The translations under genes were made by a program, and so were the position numbers. 64,000 nucleotides of DNA from Bacteroidia bacterium (lineage in GTDB: Bacteria; Bacteroidota; Bacteroidia; Flavobacteriales; Flavobacteriaceae), in assembly GCA_030430535.1 (NCBI GenBank), contig JAUIKY010000010.1, forward strand, positions 17,885 through 81,884, read 5' to 3'. A model generated the notes under the pieces. That model was given only the letters and a program-made list of their open reading frames with translations. It was not told where the DNA came from and ran no database searches. Below are positions 27,169-36,646 of this stretch, piece by piece. Every line of letters starts with the position of its first letter. The first letter of the stretch is position 1.

Positions 27169-28017
27169 TTATACCAATTTACCCAACATCCCTTTCCAAC
27201 GTAAATTTCTAATAAATTTCCCTTCGTCTTCAGAAACCAAAAACGCTATGTTTTCCTTTTTAGCCTTAAAATAGCCCGCCATATAATCTTTAAACAAAGA
27301 ATAGCTTCCTTTTTTGTGAGCCAGTTTTAATGCTGAAATCAAAGTGATAAAAAAACCGTAACGCATTTTGTACATGGCTTCACCTTGCAAATATTTTGAT
27401 GCTTTGTTGTAGCTGATGCCCGTGGGTTTTAAGTGTTTTACGTGTAGGGATTCGTCGGTTAAAATCTCCCAACCGTAGTATTTGGCCAAAAGTTCATCAA
27501 CCGTGTCCCAGCCCATGGAGGGTTTCAGCTTTCCAATTTGTAAAAAGCAGGCTTTTCTATAGGCTTTCAAGGCACCACGAATATGGTCTTTACGGGTTAA
27601 ATTTTCCAACACCCAATTGCCGTTTTTTTCAATGTAACAAAAGCCGGAAGCCATGCCCAATTTGGGGTTGTTGTTAAAATGGACAGCCAATTTCTCTAAA
27701 TAGTCTTTCGGAAAAATTAAATCGGCATCAAATTTACAGATTATGTCGTAGTTGTCATCTAGGGTTTCAAAACCTTTGTAAAAGGCATTAATGATTTTCG
27801 AGCCCGGCAAATGCTGGTTCGATGACTTTGAATTCAGCAAAGAAATGACATTATGTTTTTCAGCATAAGCTTCAACAATATCCTGCGTGTTGTCGGTAGA
27901 GTTGTCGTTTACTACAACAACGCGTGTGGGAGGCAGAGACTGGTTCAAAAGGGAATCTAAAGTTAGCCCAATAGAACTGGCCTCGTTGTGTGCGGGGATG
28001 ATGATGTGGAAATTCAA
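27169..28017 (-). CDS. Glycosyltransferase family 2
   Basis: A 282-residue GT-A-fold enzyme. The N-terminus FHIIIPAHNEASSIGLTLDS binds nucleotide, and VVVNDNSTDNTQDIV followed by CKFDADLIFP contains the metal-binding DxD. There is no strong transmembrane tail, so the product is likely peripheral. The sugar and acceptor are unknown. It is 23 bases downstream of a methyltransferase gene on the same strand, so both may work on the same glycan or lipid. Confidence 0.88.
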   Translation of the reverse strand: MNFHIIIPAHNEASSIGLTLDSLLNQSLPPTRVVVVNDNSTDNTQDIVEAYAEKHNVISLLNSKSSNQHLPGSKIINAFYKGFETLDDNYDIICKFDADLIFPKDYLEKLAVHFNNNPKLGMASGFCYIEKNGNWVLENLTRKDHIRGALKAYRKACFLQIGKLKPSMGWDTVDELLAKYYGWEILTDESLHVKHLKPTGISYNKASKYLQGEAMYKMRYGFFITLISALKLAHKKGSYSLFKDYMAGYFKAKKENIAFLVSEDEGKFIRNLRWKGMLGKLV

Positions 28018-28040
28018 GGTTTAGAATTTAAATTTTAAAG

Positions 28041-28562
28041 TTAAACCCTTTCGGCATAAACAATGTAATATCTTGGGGTAAACCAGCGCAAAATGGGGCG
28101 GATGCCAATTTTTTTGGTGGGATTAGTCCATTTTTGACTATCCACAATTTTCCATCCCGTTTTTTCCAATAGCCAATCAAATTGCCAATCTTCAAATTCG
28201 TGGTAATGTCTGTCCCATTTATCGGTTTTACTTTTATAAGCTGGAGAAAACCAAAGTCTTAAAGGCACACTAGCGACTAACTTATCTGACTTTATGGATT
28301 TTAAAACAGTAAACGGTGAGAGCAAGTGTTCAAAAATTTCGAAAGCTGTAACCACATCGGTATCGGATTTTTCGATATTAGAGGTGTCAGTATCTAAATC
28401 TTCACCTTCAGTATTTTCAACTTTATAGCCATGCTTTTCCATGATTTCTGAAAAGGGATTCCGAACCCCCAAATCTAAAATGCTTTCAGAGTTTGATATG
28501 TGTTTTTCTAAAAATTCTATGGTGTGTCTAAAACGTTTATTAGGAAAATTTTTTTCGTACAT
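28041..28562 (-). CDS. Class I SAM-dependent methyltransferase
   Basis: About 173 residues. SILDLGVRNPFSEIMEKHG is motif I (glycine-rich SAM loop, slightly unusual), and DVVTAFEIFEHLLSP is the acidic/FE(H) motif of the UbiE/UbiG-like group. The ATG at 28562 (MYEKNFPNKR) is preferred: a -7 box (28605-28612) overlaps the longer start at 28607. It precedes the GT2 gene. The acceptor is unknown. Confidence 0.82.
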   Translation of the reverse strand: MYEKNFPNKRFRHTIEFLEKHISNSESILDLGVRNPFSEIMEKHGYKVENTEGEDLDTDTSNIEKSDTDVVTAFEIFEHLLSPFTVLKSIKSDKLVASVPLRLWFSPAYKSKTDKWDRHYHEFEDWQFDWLLEKTGWKIVDSQKWTNPTKKIGIRPILRWFTPRYYIVYAERV

Positions 28563-28604
28563 TGTTTTCTGAGACAAAGATTGTTTTCTGATAAAAAGTT
28601 GTTG

Positions 28605-28612
28605 CAAATATA
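28605..28612 (-). promoter_or_regulatory. -7 box for the methyltransferase-GT2 pair (TATATTTG)
   Basis: On the minus strand TATATTTG matches TAnnTTTG. The expected transcript start near 28598 lies inside the longer open frame, which supports the downstream ATG at 28562. Confidence 0.5.
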
Positions 28613-28691
28613 AGAACTAGTTTTAGGTGAAATCTGAATGTGATAAATTAAGTCTTTCAAATTATTCGTTCGTAATCATTTTGGAAAATTT

Positions 28692-28727
28692 TTTGTCAAA
28701 TTTTAATATAATTTAAAATTTGACAAA
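28692..28727. promoter_or_regulatory. 15-bp inverted repeat, possible operator
   Basis: TTTGTCAAATTTTAA (28692-28706) and TTAAAATTTGACAAA (28713-28727) are exact inverted copies around TATAAT. A third half-site, TTTGTCAA, follows at about 28735-28742. It lies between the divergent methyltransferase and LamG genes and could bind a dimeric regulator. Confidence 0.45.
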
Positions 28728-28845
28728 TGAGTTGTTTGTCAAGAATTAACTTGCTTTTGCTTAAGTAAAATATGTCGAATTAGTGCGGTTCGGTATTACG
28801 ACATAAAATTCAATCTTATTAATTAGCCTTTTAAAAAATTAAGCG

Positions 28846-29823
28846 ATGAAAATTATTCTTCCAGTATTAATAGCCTTTTTGAGTGTTAATGTTTTTTCTC
28901 AAGATTTATCGGAGGGTTTATTGATAGATTATAAATTTGATGGAAATGCCGACGATAGTAGTGAAGGTAATTATCATGGTTTAAATTATAGAGTTAATTA
29001 TGGATCCGACCGTTATGGAAATGCGTTTTCGGCTGCTGTGTTCAACGGAATAGATAGTTATATAGATTTTCCTAACAAAATGGAGCTAAAGCCTGAATTA
29101 CCCGTTTCGTTTGCTTTTTGGGTGAATTATAACGATTTAAGCTATGAAAATTCAACAGTATTCAATACATCCTTTGAGGAAGATGTTAATTCTGGTGTCT
29201 ATATGAATGTACAAAGTAGTACTTCGAAATACCAAATAAGTTTTGGAGATGGAACAAATTTTTATTCATCTGGCACTAGACGTACCTTTACAAGCGATTT
29301 TTCCATCCAACCTAGTGAGTGGCATCAAATAATAATAGTGTTGAACGGAGCTTCTGATGTTAAAATGTATGTTGACTGTGAAGAAACTTTCGGCAGTTAT
29401 TCTGGAAGTGGAGGAGAACTCAAATACTCTAATTTGCCTGGAAGCATTGGCAGGCATGATAGAAGCCTAGTTGAGGTTGCAAATTATTTTAAAGGTGTTT
29501 TAGATGATTTTAGGTATTGGAATAGGGCGCTTACCGATGATGAAATTAACCTACTTTGTAAGGAGTGCAATCATTTGAGCGTGGCCGATACTGATTTAAA
29601 CCCAAAGACTTCAATTATTTTTCCGCAGCCCGCTGATGGTTTTATAAATATTAAAGCCAATAGAACAATTGATGAAATTGTAATCTTAAACTCTATGGGA
29701 GAATTAGTAATGGCGGAGGTTTTTAAACCTCACATCGATTTGGCACATCTTACCAGCGGAATTTATTTCGTAAAGTTAATAAGTGAATCTCAGGTAGAAA
29801 CCAAAAAAATAATTATCAAGTAA
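28846..29823 (+). CDS. LamG-domain protein secreted by the type IX system
   Basis: A 325-residue exported protein. It has a signal peptide (MKIILPVLIAFLSVNVFSQ). A LamG/concanavalin-like sandwich (residues ~25-240) is recognisable from LLIDYKFDGNADDSS, AAVFNGIDSYIDFP, SFAFWVNYN and GVLDDFRYWNRALTDDEIN. The last ~70 residues are a type A T9SS sorting domain (FPQPADGFINIKANRTIDEI, then SGIYFVKLISE). LamG folds often bind sugars. The 325 residues have no catalytic domain, so adhesion or binding is likely. It is a candidate client of the PorU/PorV system in this window. Confidence 0.88.
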   Translation: MKIILPVLIAFLSVNVFSQDLSEGLLIDYKFDGNADDSSEGNYHGLNYRVNYGSDRYGNAFSAAVFNGIDSYIDFPNKMELKPELPVSFAFWVNYNDLSYENSTVFNTSFEEDVNSGVYMNVQSSTSKYQISFGDGTNFYSSGTRRTFTSDFSIQPSEWHQIIIVLNGASDVKMYVDCEETFGSYSGSGGELKYSNLPGSIGRHDRSLVEVANYFKGVLDDFRYWNRALTDDEINLLCKECNHLSVADTDLNPKTSIIFPQPADGFINIKANRTIDEIVILNSMGELVMAEVFKPHIDLAHLTSGIYFVKLISESQVETKKIIIK

Positions 29824-29842
29824 CGGTTCTTTTGGTCCTGTA

Positions 29843-30901
29843 CTAATATTGATACACAATAGCATTAATATGCATGCCGGCACCAACACTGGCAAAAATA
29901 ACAATATCACCTTTATCTAAACTGTGGCCTTCAAGCTGGTTGCGTTTTACCAAATCCAACAGCGTTGGTACGGTAGCCACCGAACTATTTCCTAACTTTT
30001 GGATGCTCATGGGCATCACGCCTTCAGGGATTTCGGTTTTATAAAGTCGGTAAAAACGTTTAAGAATGGCCTCGTCCATCTTTTCGTTGGCCTGATGGAT
30101 AAAAATCTTTTTAAGGTCTTTTATGTCAACACCGCTGTTGTCCAAACAGGTTTTCATCGCCTTAGGGACATTGGTAAGGGCGAACTCGTAAATTTTACGC
30201 CCATCCATTTTAATATAGCGAGTATCTTGAGGCAGTTCTGGATTGTTTGATTTTCCGAAGAACAAATAATAGGCTTCATCATAAGTGAAACTCGCCGTTT
30301 CGTGTGCTAAAATGCCTCCTGGTTCATCACTGGCTTCCACAATGGTAGCACCGGCACCATCAGAAAAGATCATGGCATCACGGTCGTGTTTGTCGGTAAC
30401 TCGCGATAACGTTTCGGTACCAATAACCAAACAGCGTTTAGCCATGCCCGATTTAATGAATGCTTTGGCTTGAATAACGCCTTCTACCCATCCAGGGCAA
30501 CCAAACAAAATATCGTAGGCTACACATTTTGGGTTTTTTATTCGCAAACTGTGTTTTATCCTCGATGCTAAAGAGGGCAACATGTCACTTTGGATGGTGT
30601 TATGTTTAACATCTCCAAAATTGTGTGCAGCAATAATATAATCGATGGTTTCGGGGTCTATTCCGGCATCTTCAATGGCCTTTTCGGCTGCAAAAAAACC
30701 TAAGTCGGAAGAATTTAAGTGGTCTTTTGCATAACGGCGTTCAGCAATACCGGTAATTTCCTTAAATTTTTCAACAATAACCTCGTTAGGGGAGTTTATG
30801 GCCGAACCATCTGCATTTAAGAAGGTGTGGTTGTGAAAGGCCGTATTTTTCTCTACAGTACTAGGTATGTAACTCCCCGTGCCAGTAATTTTAATATTCA
30901 T
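29843..30901 (-). CDS. 3-oxoacyl-ACP synthase III-like enzyme (FabH family)
   Basis: A 352-residue thiolase-fold condensing enzyme. The nucleophile is in FGCPGWVEG, the His in FIHQANEKMDEAI and the Asn in KLGNSSVATVPTLL, a complete Cys-His-Asn triad. FSDGAGATIVEA is typical of the family. It starts unusually with MNIKITGTGSYIPS and is not next to fabG/acpP, so its role may be in a branched or specialised lipid rather than general fatty-acid initiation. gcvP lies upstream. Confidence 0.85.
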   Translation of the reverse strand: MNIKITGTGSYIPSTVEKNTAFHNHTFLNADGSAINSPNEVIVEKFKEITGIAERRYAKDHLNSSDLGFFAAEKAIEDAGIDPETIDYIIAAHNFGDVKHNTIQSDMLPSLASRIKHSLRIKNPKCVAYDILFGCPGWVEGVIQAKAFIKSGMAKRCLVIGTETLSRVTDKHDRDAMIFSDGAGATIVEASDEPGGILAHETASFTYDEAYYLFFGKSNNPELPQDTRYIKMDGRKIYEFALTNVPKAMKTCLDNSGVDIKDLKKIFIHQANEKMDEAILKRFYRLYKTEIPEGVMPMSIQKLGNSSVATVPTLLDLVKRNQLEGHSLDKGDIVIFASVGAGMHINAIVYQY

Positions 30902-31000
30902 AAAACTATTTGCCTTAAAAATTTAGTATGGAGCAAGATACTTGCTTTTGTTCAAACATCAATTTGTAACCATTGAAATTTACGATGTTCAACCCATGTT

Positions 31001-33850
31001 TTACGCCTCGGCATAAGCCTCAATAGGGGTGCAGGAGCACACCAAATTGCGGTCGCCAAAGGCATCATCAACACGGCGAACACTGGGCCAAAATTTATTG
31101 TTTCTAATATATTCTAACGGAAAGGCTGCCTCCTCACGCGAATAAGGGAAATCCCATTGGCTGGCAGTTACCATGCCCAAAGTATGCGGTGCATTTTTTA
31201 ATACGTTATTGGTGTTGTCTTTTGAAACTTGGTCTATTTCCTTTTTTATGGAAATCATGGCATCACAAAAACGGTCTAGCTCCGCTTTGCTTTCACTTTC
31301 GGTAGGTTCGATCATAAGCGTTCCAGCTACGGGGAACGATACCGTTGGCGCATGGAAACCATAGTCAATCAAGCGTTTTGCTATGTCGCTAACCTCTATG
31401 CCGTGGGCTTTAAACGGACGACAATCTACAATCATTTCGTGGGCGGCTCTACCGCGTTCGCCCGAATATAGGGTGTCGAAACTGCCTTGAAGGCGCTGCT
31501 TTATGTAGTTGGCATTTAAAATGGCTGTTTTTGTGGCAGCGGTTAAACCTTCTGCACCAAGCATTTTAATGTAACCATAAGAGATCAAGCATACCAAAGC
31601 CGATCCAAAAGGCGCTGCAGAAATGGCTGTAATGGCTTTGTCGCCTCCTGTTTTAACAACGGGATTGCCCGGTAAAAAGGGTACCAATTGTTCTGCTACG
31701 CAAATAGGACCTACGCCAGGGCCACCACCACCATGGGGAATAGCAAAAGTTTTGTGTAGGTTGAGGTGGCATACATCGGCACCAATGTTTCCAGGGTTGG
31801 TCAATCCTACTTGAGCGTTCATGTTGGCGCCATCCATATATACTTGTCCGCCGTTATCGTGAATAATTTTGGTGATTTCCCTGATGGCCGATTCGTAAAC
31901 ACCGTGGGTAGATGGGTACGTCACCATCAAACAAGATAGGTTGTCTTTGTGCAATTCGGCTTTTTCCCTTAAATCGTCTACATCTATATTGCCTTCATCG
32001 GTCGATTTGGTCACAACAACCTTCATCCCGGCCATTACTGCAGTGGCAGGATTGGTGCCGTGTGCTGACGATGGAATTAAGCAGATATTTCTGTGTTGCT
32101 CGCCACGCGATTCGTGGTAAGCTTTAATAACCATTAAGCCTGCAAATTCGCCTTGAGCACCGGAGTTTGGTTGTAATGATGTCGCGGCAAATCCAGTGAT
32201 TTCTGTCAATTGGTCTTCCAATTCTTTTAAAACCTTGGTGTAGCCTTTGGCTTGTTTCAGTGGTGCAAACGGATGGATATTGGCCCACTTATAAATGCTC
32301 AATGGCAACATTTCGGAAGCAGCATTAAGTTTCATGGTGCACGATCCCAATGAAATCATAGAGTGGTTTAGAGCCAAATCCTTACGCTCTAAGTTTTTCA
32401 TGTAGCGCATCAATTCAGTTTCGGAATGATACAGGTTGAAAACGGGGTCGGTTAAAAAATCTGATGTTCTTTTAACGGTATCGTCGATGCTGTTTTCATC
32501 AGTAATGTTAGAAATAACAATGGTCTCTTCGTTAGCCGCTTCAGCAAATACCGAAATCAAATAGTTAAGGTCTCGGATTGATGTGGTTTCATTAATGGAA
32601 ATTGTTACCGTTTTTTTATCGGGATAATATAGGTTGACCTTTTTATCGGTAGCTACTTTTTTGATTTTCTTCGCTTTGGTTTTGATTTGAAGCGTATCAA
32701 AATAAGAGCTGTTTACCTGTTCATAACCCAAACGTTTTAGGGCATTGGCCAGAATTACGGTGCGGTTGTGCACTTTATTGGCAATGAATTTAAGTCCTTT
32801 TGGTCCGTGATAAACGGCATACATGCTCGCCATAACGGCCAACAATACTTGTGCGGTACAAATATTTGAGGTGGCTTTATCCCGTTTAATGTGCTGCTCT
32901 CGGGTTTGTAGCGCCATACGCAAAGCACGGTTGCCATCCATATCTTTGGTTACGCCAATAATACGCCCGGGGAGGTCACGTTTGTAAGCTTCCTTGGTGG
33001 CAAAATAGGCTGCATGTGGCCCACCGTAGCCCATTGGGATTCCGAAACGTTGCGTAGTACCAACTACCACATCGGCACCGAATTTTCCGGGAGCTTCCAG
33101 TTTTACCAAACTCAAAATATCGGCAGCCACGGCCACTTTTATGCGTGAATTATTGGCCTTTTTTATAAATGACTTTATATCGGTGATTTGTCCGTGTTTC
33201 CCTGGGTATTGTAAAATGGCTCCGAAAAATTCTTCAGAAAAATCAAAATCATCTTCTTTTCCTACCACCAATTCAACGCCAATAGGGGTAGCCCTAGTTT
33301 GTAAAGTAGAAAGTGTTTGAGGTAAAATATGTTCAGAAACAAAAAACTTGTTGATGCCCGCTTTTTTCTGGTCGCGCTCACGAACGGCAAATAGTAAGCT
33401 CATGGCTTCGGCGGCGGCAGTAGCTTCATCTAAAAGCGAAGCGTTGGCAATTTCCATTCCCGTTAAATCAATCACCATGGTTTGGAAGTTTAAAAGGGCT
33501 TCCAATCTACCTTGGGCAATTTCGGCTTGATAGGGCGTGTACGCCGTGTACCAACCCGGATTTTCAAGAATGTTACGCTGAATTACAGCCGGCATAATGG
33601 TAGGATGGTAACCCAAACCAATGTATGTGGTGTATGCTTTGTTCTTTTTTGAAAGCTCATGAATGTGTAACAAATACTCATGTTCGGTCATGGGTTCGTC
33701 CAAATCCAACTCCTTTTTTAAGCGAATGTCGTCCGGAATGGTTTCGTATATCAATTGGTCTAAACTGTCAAGACCAAGGGCGTCCAACATTTGTTTTTGA
33801 TCGGTTTCACTGGGGCCGATATGACGTAGGGCAAATGCGTTAGTATTCAT
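31001..33850 (-). CDS. gcvP: Glycine dehydrogenase (decarboxylating), P protein
   Basis: A 949-residue pyridoxal-phosphate enzyme of the glycine cleavage system that decarboxylates glycine and passes the aminomethyl group to the H protein. [14 protein letters not shown] marks the start. Both halves of the fused P1-P2 architecture are present. The PLP Lys lies in [34 protein letters not shown] and [16 protein letters not shown] are P2 motifs. The length is that of a single-chain P protein. A -7 box lies 29 bases upstream of the start. gcvT and gcvH are not adjacent. Confidence 0.97.
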   Translation of the reverse strand: MNTNAFALRHIGPSETDQKQMLDALGLDSLDQLIYETIPDDIRLKKELDLDEPMTEHEYLLHIHELSKKNKAYTTYIGLGYHPTIMPAVIQRNILENPGWYTAYTPYQAEIAQGRLEALLNFQTMVIDLTGMEIANASLLDEATAAAEAMSLLFAVRERDQKKAGINKFFVSEHILPQTLSTLQTRATPIGVELVVGKEDDFDFSEEFFGAILQYPGKHGQITDIKSFIKKANNSRIKVAVAADILSLVKLEAPGKFGADVVVGTTQRFGIPMGYGGPHAAYFATKEAYKRDLPGRIIGVTKDMDGNRALRMALQTREQHIKRDKATSNICTAQVLLAVMASMYAVYHGPKGLKFIANKVHNRTVILANALKRLGYEQVNSSYFDTLQIKTKAKKIKKVATDKKVNLYYPDKKTVTISINETTSIRDLNYLISVFAEAANEETIVISNITDENSIDDTVKRTSDFLTDPVFNLYHSETELMRYMKNLERKDLALNHSMISLGSCTMKLNAASEMLPLSIYKWANIHPFAPLKQAKGYTKVLKELEDQLTEITGFAATSLQPNSGAQGEFAGLMVIKAYHESRGEQHRNICLIPSSAHGTNPATAVMAGMKVVVTKSTDEGNIDVDDLREKAELHKDNLSCLMVTYPSTHGVYESAIREITKIIHDNGGQVYMDGANMNAQVGLTNPGNIGADVCHLNLHKTFAIPHGGGGPGVGPICVAEQLVPFLPGNPVVKTGGDKAITAISAAPFGSALVCLISYGYIKMLGAEGLTAATKTAILNANYIKQRLQGSFDTLYSGERGRAAHEMIVDCRPFKAHGIEVSDIAKRLIDYGFHAPTVSFPVAGTLMIEPTESESKAELDRFCDAMISIKKEIDQVSKDNTNNVLKNAPHTLGMVTASQWDFPYSREEAAFPLEYIRNNKFWPSVRRVDDAFGDRNLVCSCTPIEAYAEA

Positions 33851-33878
33851 GAATTTTAGGTTTTCAAAAAATGATTCG

Positions 33879-33886
33879 CAAAAATA
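33879..33886 (-). promoter_or_regulatory. -7 box for gcvP (TATTTTTG)
   Basis: CAAAAATA on the plus strand reads TATTTTTG on the minus strand, 28 bases upstream of the gcvP ATG. No -33 TTG was recognised. Confidence 0.5.
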
Positions 33887-33972
33887 AGCATTATTTAAGG
33901 CTTTTTATTGCATAAAATGGAAAGTTTTCAACCGCAAGGAACTCTTATCAACAGTTTGATTATTTTTGTTTA

Positions 33973-34806
33973 ATGAGGGTGTTTAAGCAACTTTTCGATT
34001 TTTACATTAATGCCAGCATCCATGTGGCTTTGGCAGTGTATGCACTCTCTTGGGTGACGCTTTTTGAGTTTGAAATCCCTTACGATGAAAACGTGTTATA
34101 TTTTATATTTTATGCATCAATCACCGGATATAACTTTGTAAAGTACTTTGGTGTAGCCAAATTTCATCACAGAAGTTTGGCCAATTGGCTTAAAACCATC
34201 CAAATATTTTCTTTTTTCTGTTTTTTGTTGATGTGTTACTATGCTTGGCAATTAAATCAAAGCACGTTGTTGTGTATTGCCGTTTTTGGGCTAATCACCT
34301 TTTTTTATGCCATTCCATTTTTGCCGAAACATTTTTTTGTGGACCAACAGCAAAATTTAAGGAGTGTAAGCGGACTCAAAATTTATTTAATAGCCTTGGT
34401 GTGGAGTGGGGTTACTGTGTTTTTGCCGTTAATAAACAATGGATATCCAATAAATTGGGATGTGATCATTACCGCTATTCAACGTTTTATTTTTGTTATA
34501 GTACTGATGTTGCCTTTTGAAATTCGTGATTTGGCATTCGACAGTTTAAAACTCTCTACTGTGCCACAAAAAATTGGAGTTTTGGCCACGAAACTATTGG
34601 GGATGGTTTTACTTACGGTAATGTTTTTTATGGAGTTTTTGAAAGATGAAACGGCAACGTTATGGATTGTGGTTTTGGCGGTGGTTGCTGTTGTAACGGG
34701 GTGGTTTGTGTTGTGTTCTAAAACGGGAAGGAATAAATATTATACGGCGTTTTGGGTTGAAGGGTTGCCTATTTTATGGTTGGCGCTGTTACTTTTGTTG
34801 GGCTAG
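33973..34806 (+). CDS. UbiA-like polytopic membrane protein
   Basis: A 277-residue protein with about eight hydrophobic segments. Features such as SITGYNFVKYFG, LPFEIRDLAFDSLKLSTVPQ and KIGVLATKLLG resemble the second aspartate-rich region of the UbiA prenyltransferase family. The first DxxxD motif of the canonical enzyme is not evident, so activity is uncertain. The last base group of its stop codon is shared with the oppositely oriented anti-sigma gene (CTAG at 34803-34806). No neighbouring quinone or lipid gene helps place it. Confidence 0.7.
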   Translation: MRVFKQLFDFYINASIHVALAVYALSWVTLFEFEIPYDENVLYFIFYASITGYNFVKYFGVAKFHHRSLANWLKTIQIFSFFCFLLMCYYAWQLNQSTLLCIAVFGLITFFYAIPFLPKHFFVDQQQNLRSVSGLKIYLIALVWSGVTVFLPLINNGYPINWDVIITAIQRFIFVIVLMLPFEIRDLAFDSLKLSTVPQKIGVLATKLLGMVLLTVMFFMEFLKDETATLWIVVLAVVAVVTGWFVLCSKTGRNKYYTAFWVEGLPILWLALLLLLG

Positions 34807-35066
34807 ACCGATTGCTCTTCCATGGCCTTTTTTAATTTCCTTTTCATGTTTTCTTTACAGGCTGTGTCTAAGCATTCTAATTTTGAGTGTTTTACAACTT
34901 GGGTTAATTTGCTGTTGTTTTTGGTGTATTTACGGCAGGCTCTGCAGTAAACTAGGTGTAGGTTCAGTATTATTTTTTCCCAAAATGTAGCCTCACAATA
35001 CTGTGCTTTGTCGCATACATGATTCACTTTTTCGCAAGGCATAAACACCTTAAATTTTGCACACAT
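34803..35066 (-). CDS. Small zinc-binding protein, candidate anti-sigma factor
   Basis: An 87-residue soluble protein. HLVYCRAC is an exact HxxxCxxC ZAS zinc-binding motif as in zinc-dependent anti-sigma factors. Additional Cys pairs (MPCEKVNHVCDKAQYC) lie before it and ECLDTAC after it. There is no membrane segment, so it would be a cytosolic regulator. The start at 35066 (MCAKFKVF) is two bases after the sigma stop; an upstream extension is inside the sigma gene. It is likely cotranscribed with the ECF sigma factor and may bind it. No experimental role is known. Confidence 0.7.
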   Translation of the reverse strand: MCAKFKVFMPCEKVNHVCDKAQYCEATFWEKIILNLHLVYCRACRKYTKNNSKLTQVVKHSKLECLDTACKENMKRKLKKAMEEQSV

Positions 35067-35068
35067 AA

Positions 35069-35623
35069 TTAAAACCAATTTTCTTTTAGGCATTCGGCTA
35101 AGGCAGTACGTGCCCTGTGGATGATTACCCAAAGGTTAGACGGTGTAATATTCAGTTCATTACAAATTGCCTCTGTATCGTGACCCAAAATGGTTTTCAT
35201 TTTAAAAACCTCGGCTTGTTTTTTGGGCAGCTTGTCTAAGCAATTGTATATGGCATCTCCAAGTTCTTCGTTTTCAAGGGTGTCTTGGGCGGTTTTGTCA
35301 AATGGGTCGCCAACGCGTTCTTCCAGCCAATCGCCCTCATTTTCATCTCCCGAGTTGTAGTTCATCCTAACTTCGGCCTGGCCTTTGTTAGAATTTATTT
35401 TTCGGTAATAATCTATAATTTTTCGCTTTAAAATGGAGATGAGCCAAGTGCGTTCACTAGCTTCTCCTTTAAAGTTTTTCATGGATTTGAGTCCAGCCAA
35501 AAAGGTGTCCTGCACCAAATCTTGCGCAACTTCTCTATCGCTTACGCGGGAAATGGTGTAGTTGAACAAGTAGTCGGAATATAAATCGATCCACTTGTTG
35601 GGGTCTATTTGGTGGTTGGGCAT
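35069..35623 (-). CDS. RNA polymerase sigma factor, ECF subfamily
   Basis: About 184 residues. Region 2 is recognisable from LYSDYLFNYTISRVSDREVA and QDLVQDTFLAGLKSMKNFKG, and region 4 from LPKKQAEVFKMKTILGHDTE and AICNELNITPSNLWVIIHRA. The ATG at 35623 (MPNHQIDPNKWI) follows a TATTTTTG promoter box, so the longer frame to 35701 would begin upstream of the expected transcript start. It is next to a small ZAS-motif protein, a typical sigma/anti-sigma pair. Direct repeats (35662-35688) lie upstream and may be its own target site. Confidence 0.9.
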   Translation of the reverse strand: MPNHQIDPNKWIDLYSDYLFNYTISRVSDREVAQDLVQDTFLAGLKSMKNFKGEASERTWLISILKRKIIDYYRKINSNKGQAEVRMNYNSGDENEGDWLEERVGDPFDKTAQDTLENEELGDAIYNCLDKLPKKQAEVFKMKTILGHDTEAICNELNITPSNLWVIIHRARTALAECLKENWF

Positions 35624-35644
35624 TTTTATGCTGTTTTCTGTTAT

Positions 35645-35652
35645 CAAAAATA
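35645..35652 (-). promoter_or_regulatory. -7 box for the ECF sigma gene (TATTTTTG)
   Basis: CAAAAATA reads TATTTTTG on the minus strand, 22 bases upstream of the chosen sigma start. Confidence 0.45.
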
Positions 35653-35661
35653 GTGTAAAAA

Positions 35662-35688
35662 TGTTACATATTAATCTTGTTACATATT
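35662..35688. promoter_or_regulatory. Direct repeats of TGTTACATATT between sigma gene and AKR gene
   Basis: TGTTACATATT occurs at 35662-35672 and at 35678-35688, 16 bases start to start. Read on the minus strand, TATGTAACA repeats upstream of the sigma gene and resembles ECF-type -35 sequences. The AKR gene begins 26 bases to the right, so the site could also act on it. Confidence 0.4.
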
Positions 35689-35713
35689 TCAATATTTTCA
35701 TTAATTTTAGAAT

Positions 35714-36646
35714 ATGTCTAAATCACACTACAACAGACGCGACGTTTTAAAACTTTCAGGCCTTGCCGGGATGGGAGCATTACTGCTCCCCATGATGTCT
35801 GGGTTCGACGATGAAACCGGAATGTTGAAAAGAAAAATTCCTTCTTCAAGCCAATGGTTGCCTGTTGTGGGATTGGGCACTTGGCAAACTTTTGATGTGG
35901 GCGATTCGGTAGCAGAACGAAAAGTGCTCACGGAAGTATTGCATAAAATGAACAGCTTGGGTGGACGTGTGATAGATTCTTCGCCAATGTACGGAATTTC
36001 AGAGCACGTGGTTGGCGATTTAACGCAAGGTAAAAGTTTTTCAAACGATTTGTTTTATGCCACTAAAGTTTGGACTACTGGCAAAGAAGCTGGAATACGC
36101 CAAATGAATACGTCGTTTGAACTGATGAAACGCAAACAAATGGATTTGATGCAGATCCATAATTTGGTCGATTGGAAAACCCATGTGAAAACATTACGGG
36201 CATGGAAAGAAAGCGGAAAGATTAAATATTGGGGCATTACCCACTATACCAATTCGGCGCATTCCGATTTGGAACGGGTTATCAAATCCGAACGCCCCGA
36301 TTTTGTGCAATTCAATTATTCTATAATGTCTCGGCATGCCGAAAAATCACTGTTCGAAACCGTTAGGCAAAATGGTACCGCGGTTTTAATCAATCGTCCC
36401 TATGAAGGCGGAAATTTGTTTAGGGCCACTAAAGGCAAAACTTTGCCGGATTGGACAAAAGAGTTTGGCATTAAAAGTTGGGGGCAGTTCTTTTTAAAAT
36501 TTATACTCTCGAATGAATTAGTGAATTGTGTAATTCCGGGTACTTCCAAACCCCATCATATGGTTGACAATATGATGGCCGGATATGGTAAAATGCCCGA
36601 CCAACATACCCGCGAAAAAATGTATAATTACATTAAAAATCTTTAA
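35714..36646 (+). CDS. Aldo/keto reductase with Tat-type signal
   Basis: A 310-residue aldo/keto reductase. The N-terminal NRRDVLKLSG has the twin-arginine pattern and precedes a hydrophobic stretch (GLAGMGALLLP). This suggests export in folded form, possibly with bound cofactor. The barrel has GLGTWQTFDVG, VIDSSPMYG with the presumed catalytic Tyr, and DLMQIHNLVDW. The usual catalytic Lys is probably in FYATKVWTTG. It diverges from an ECF sigma gene. Substrate is not known. Confidence 0.82.
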   Translation: MSKSHYNRRDVLKLSGLAGMGALLLPMMSGFDDETGMLKRKIPSSSQWLPVVGLGTWQTFDVGDSVAERKVLTEVLHKMNSLGGRVIDSSPMYGISEHVVGDLTQGKSFSNDLFYATKVWTTGKEAGIRQMNTSFELMKRKQMDLMQIHNLVDWKTHVKTLRAWKESGKIKYWGITHYTNSAHSDLERVIKSERPDFVQFNYSIMSRHAEKSLFETVRQNGTAVLINRPYEGGNLFRATKGKTLPDWTKEFGIKSWGQFFLKFILSNELVNCVIPGTSKPHHMVDNMMAGYGKMPDQHTREKMYNYIKNL

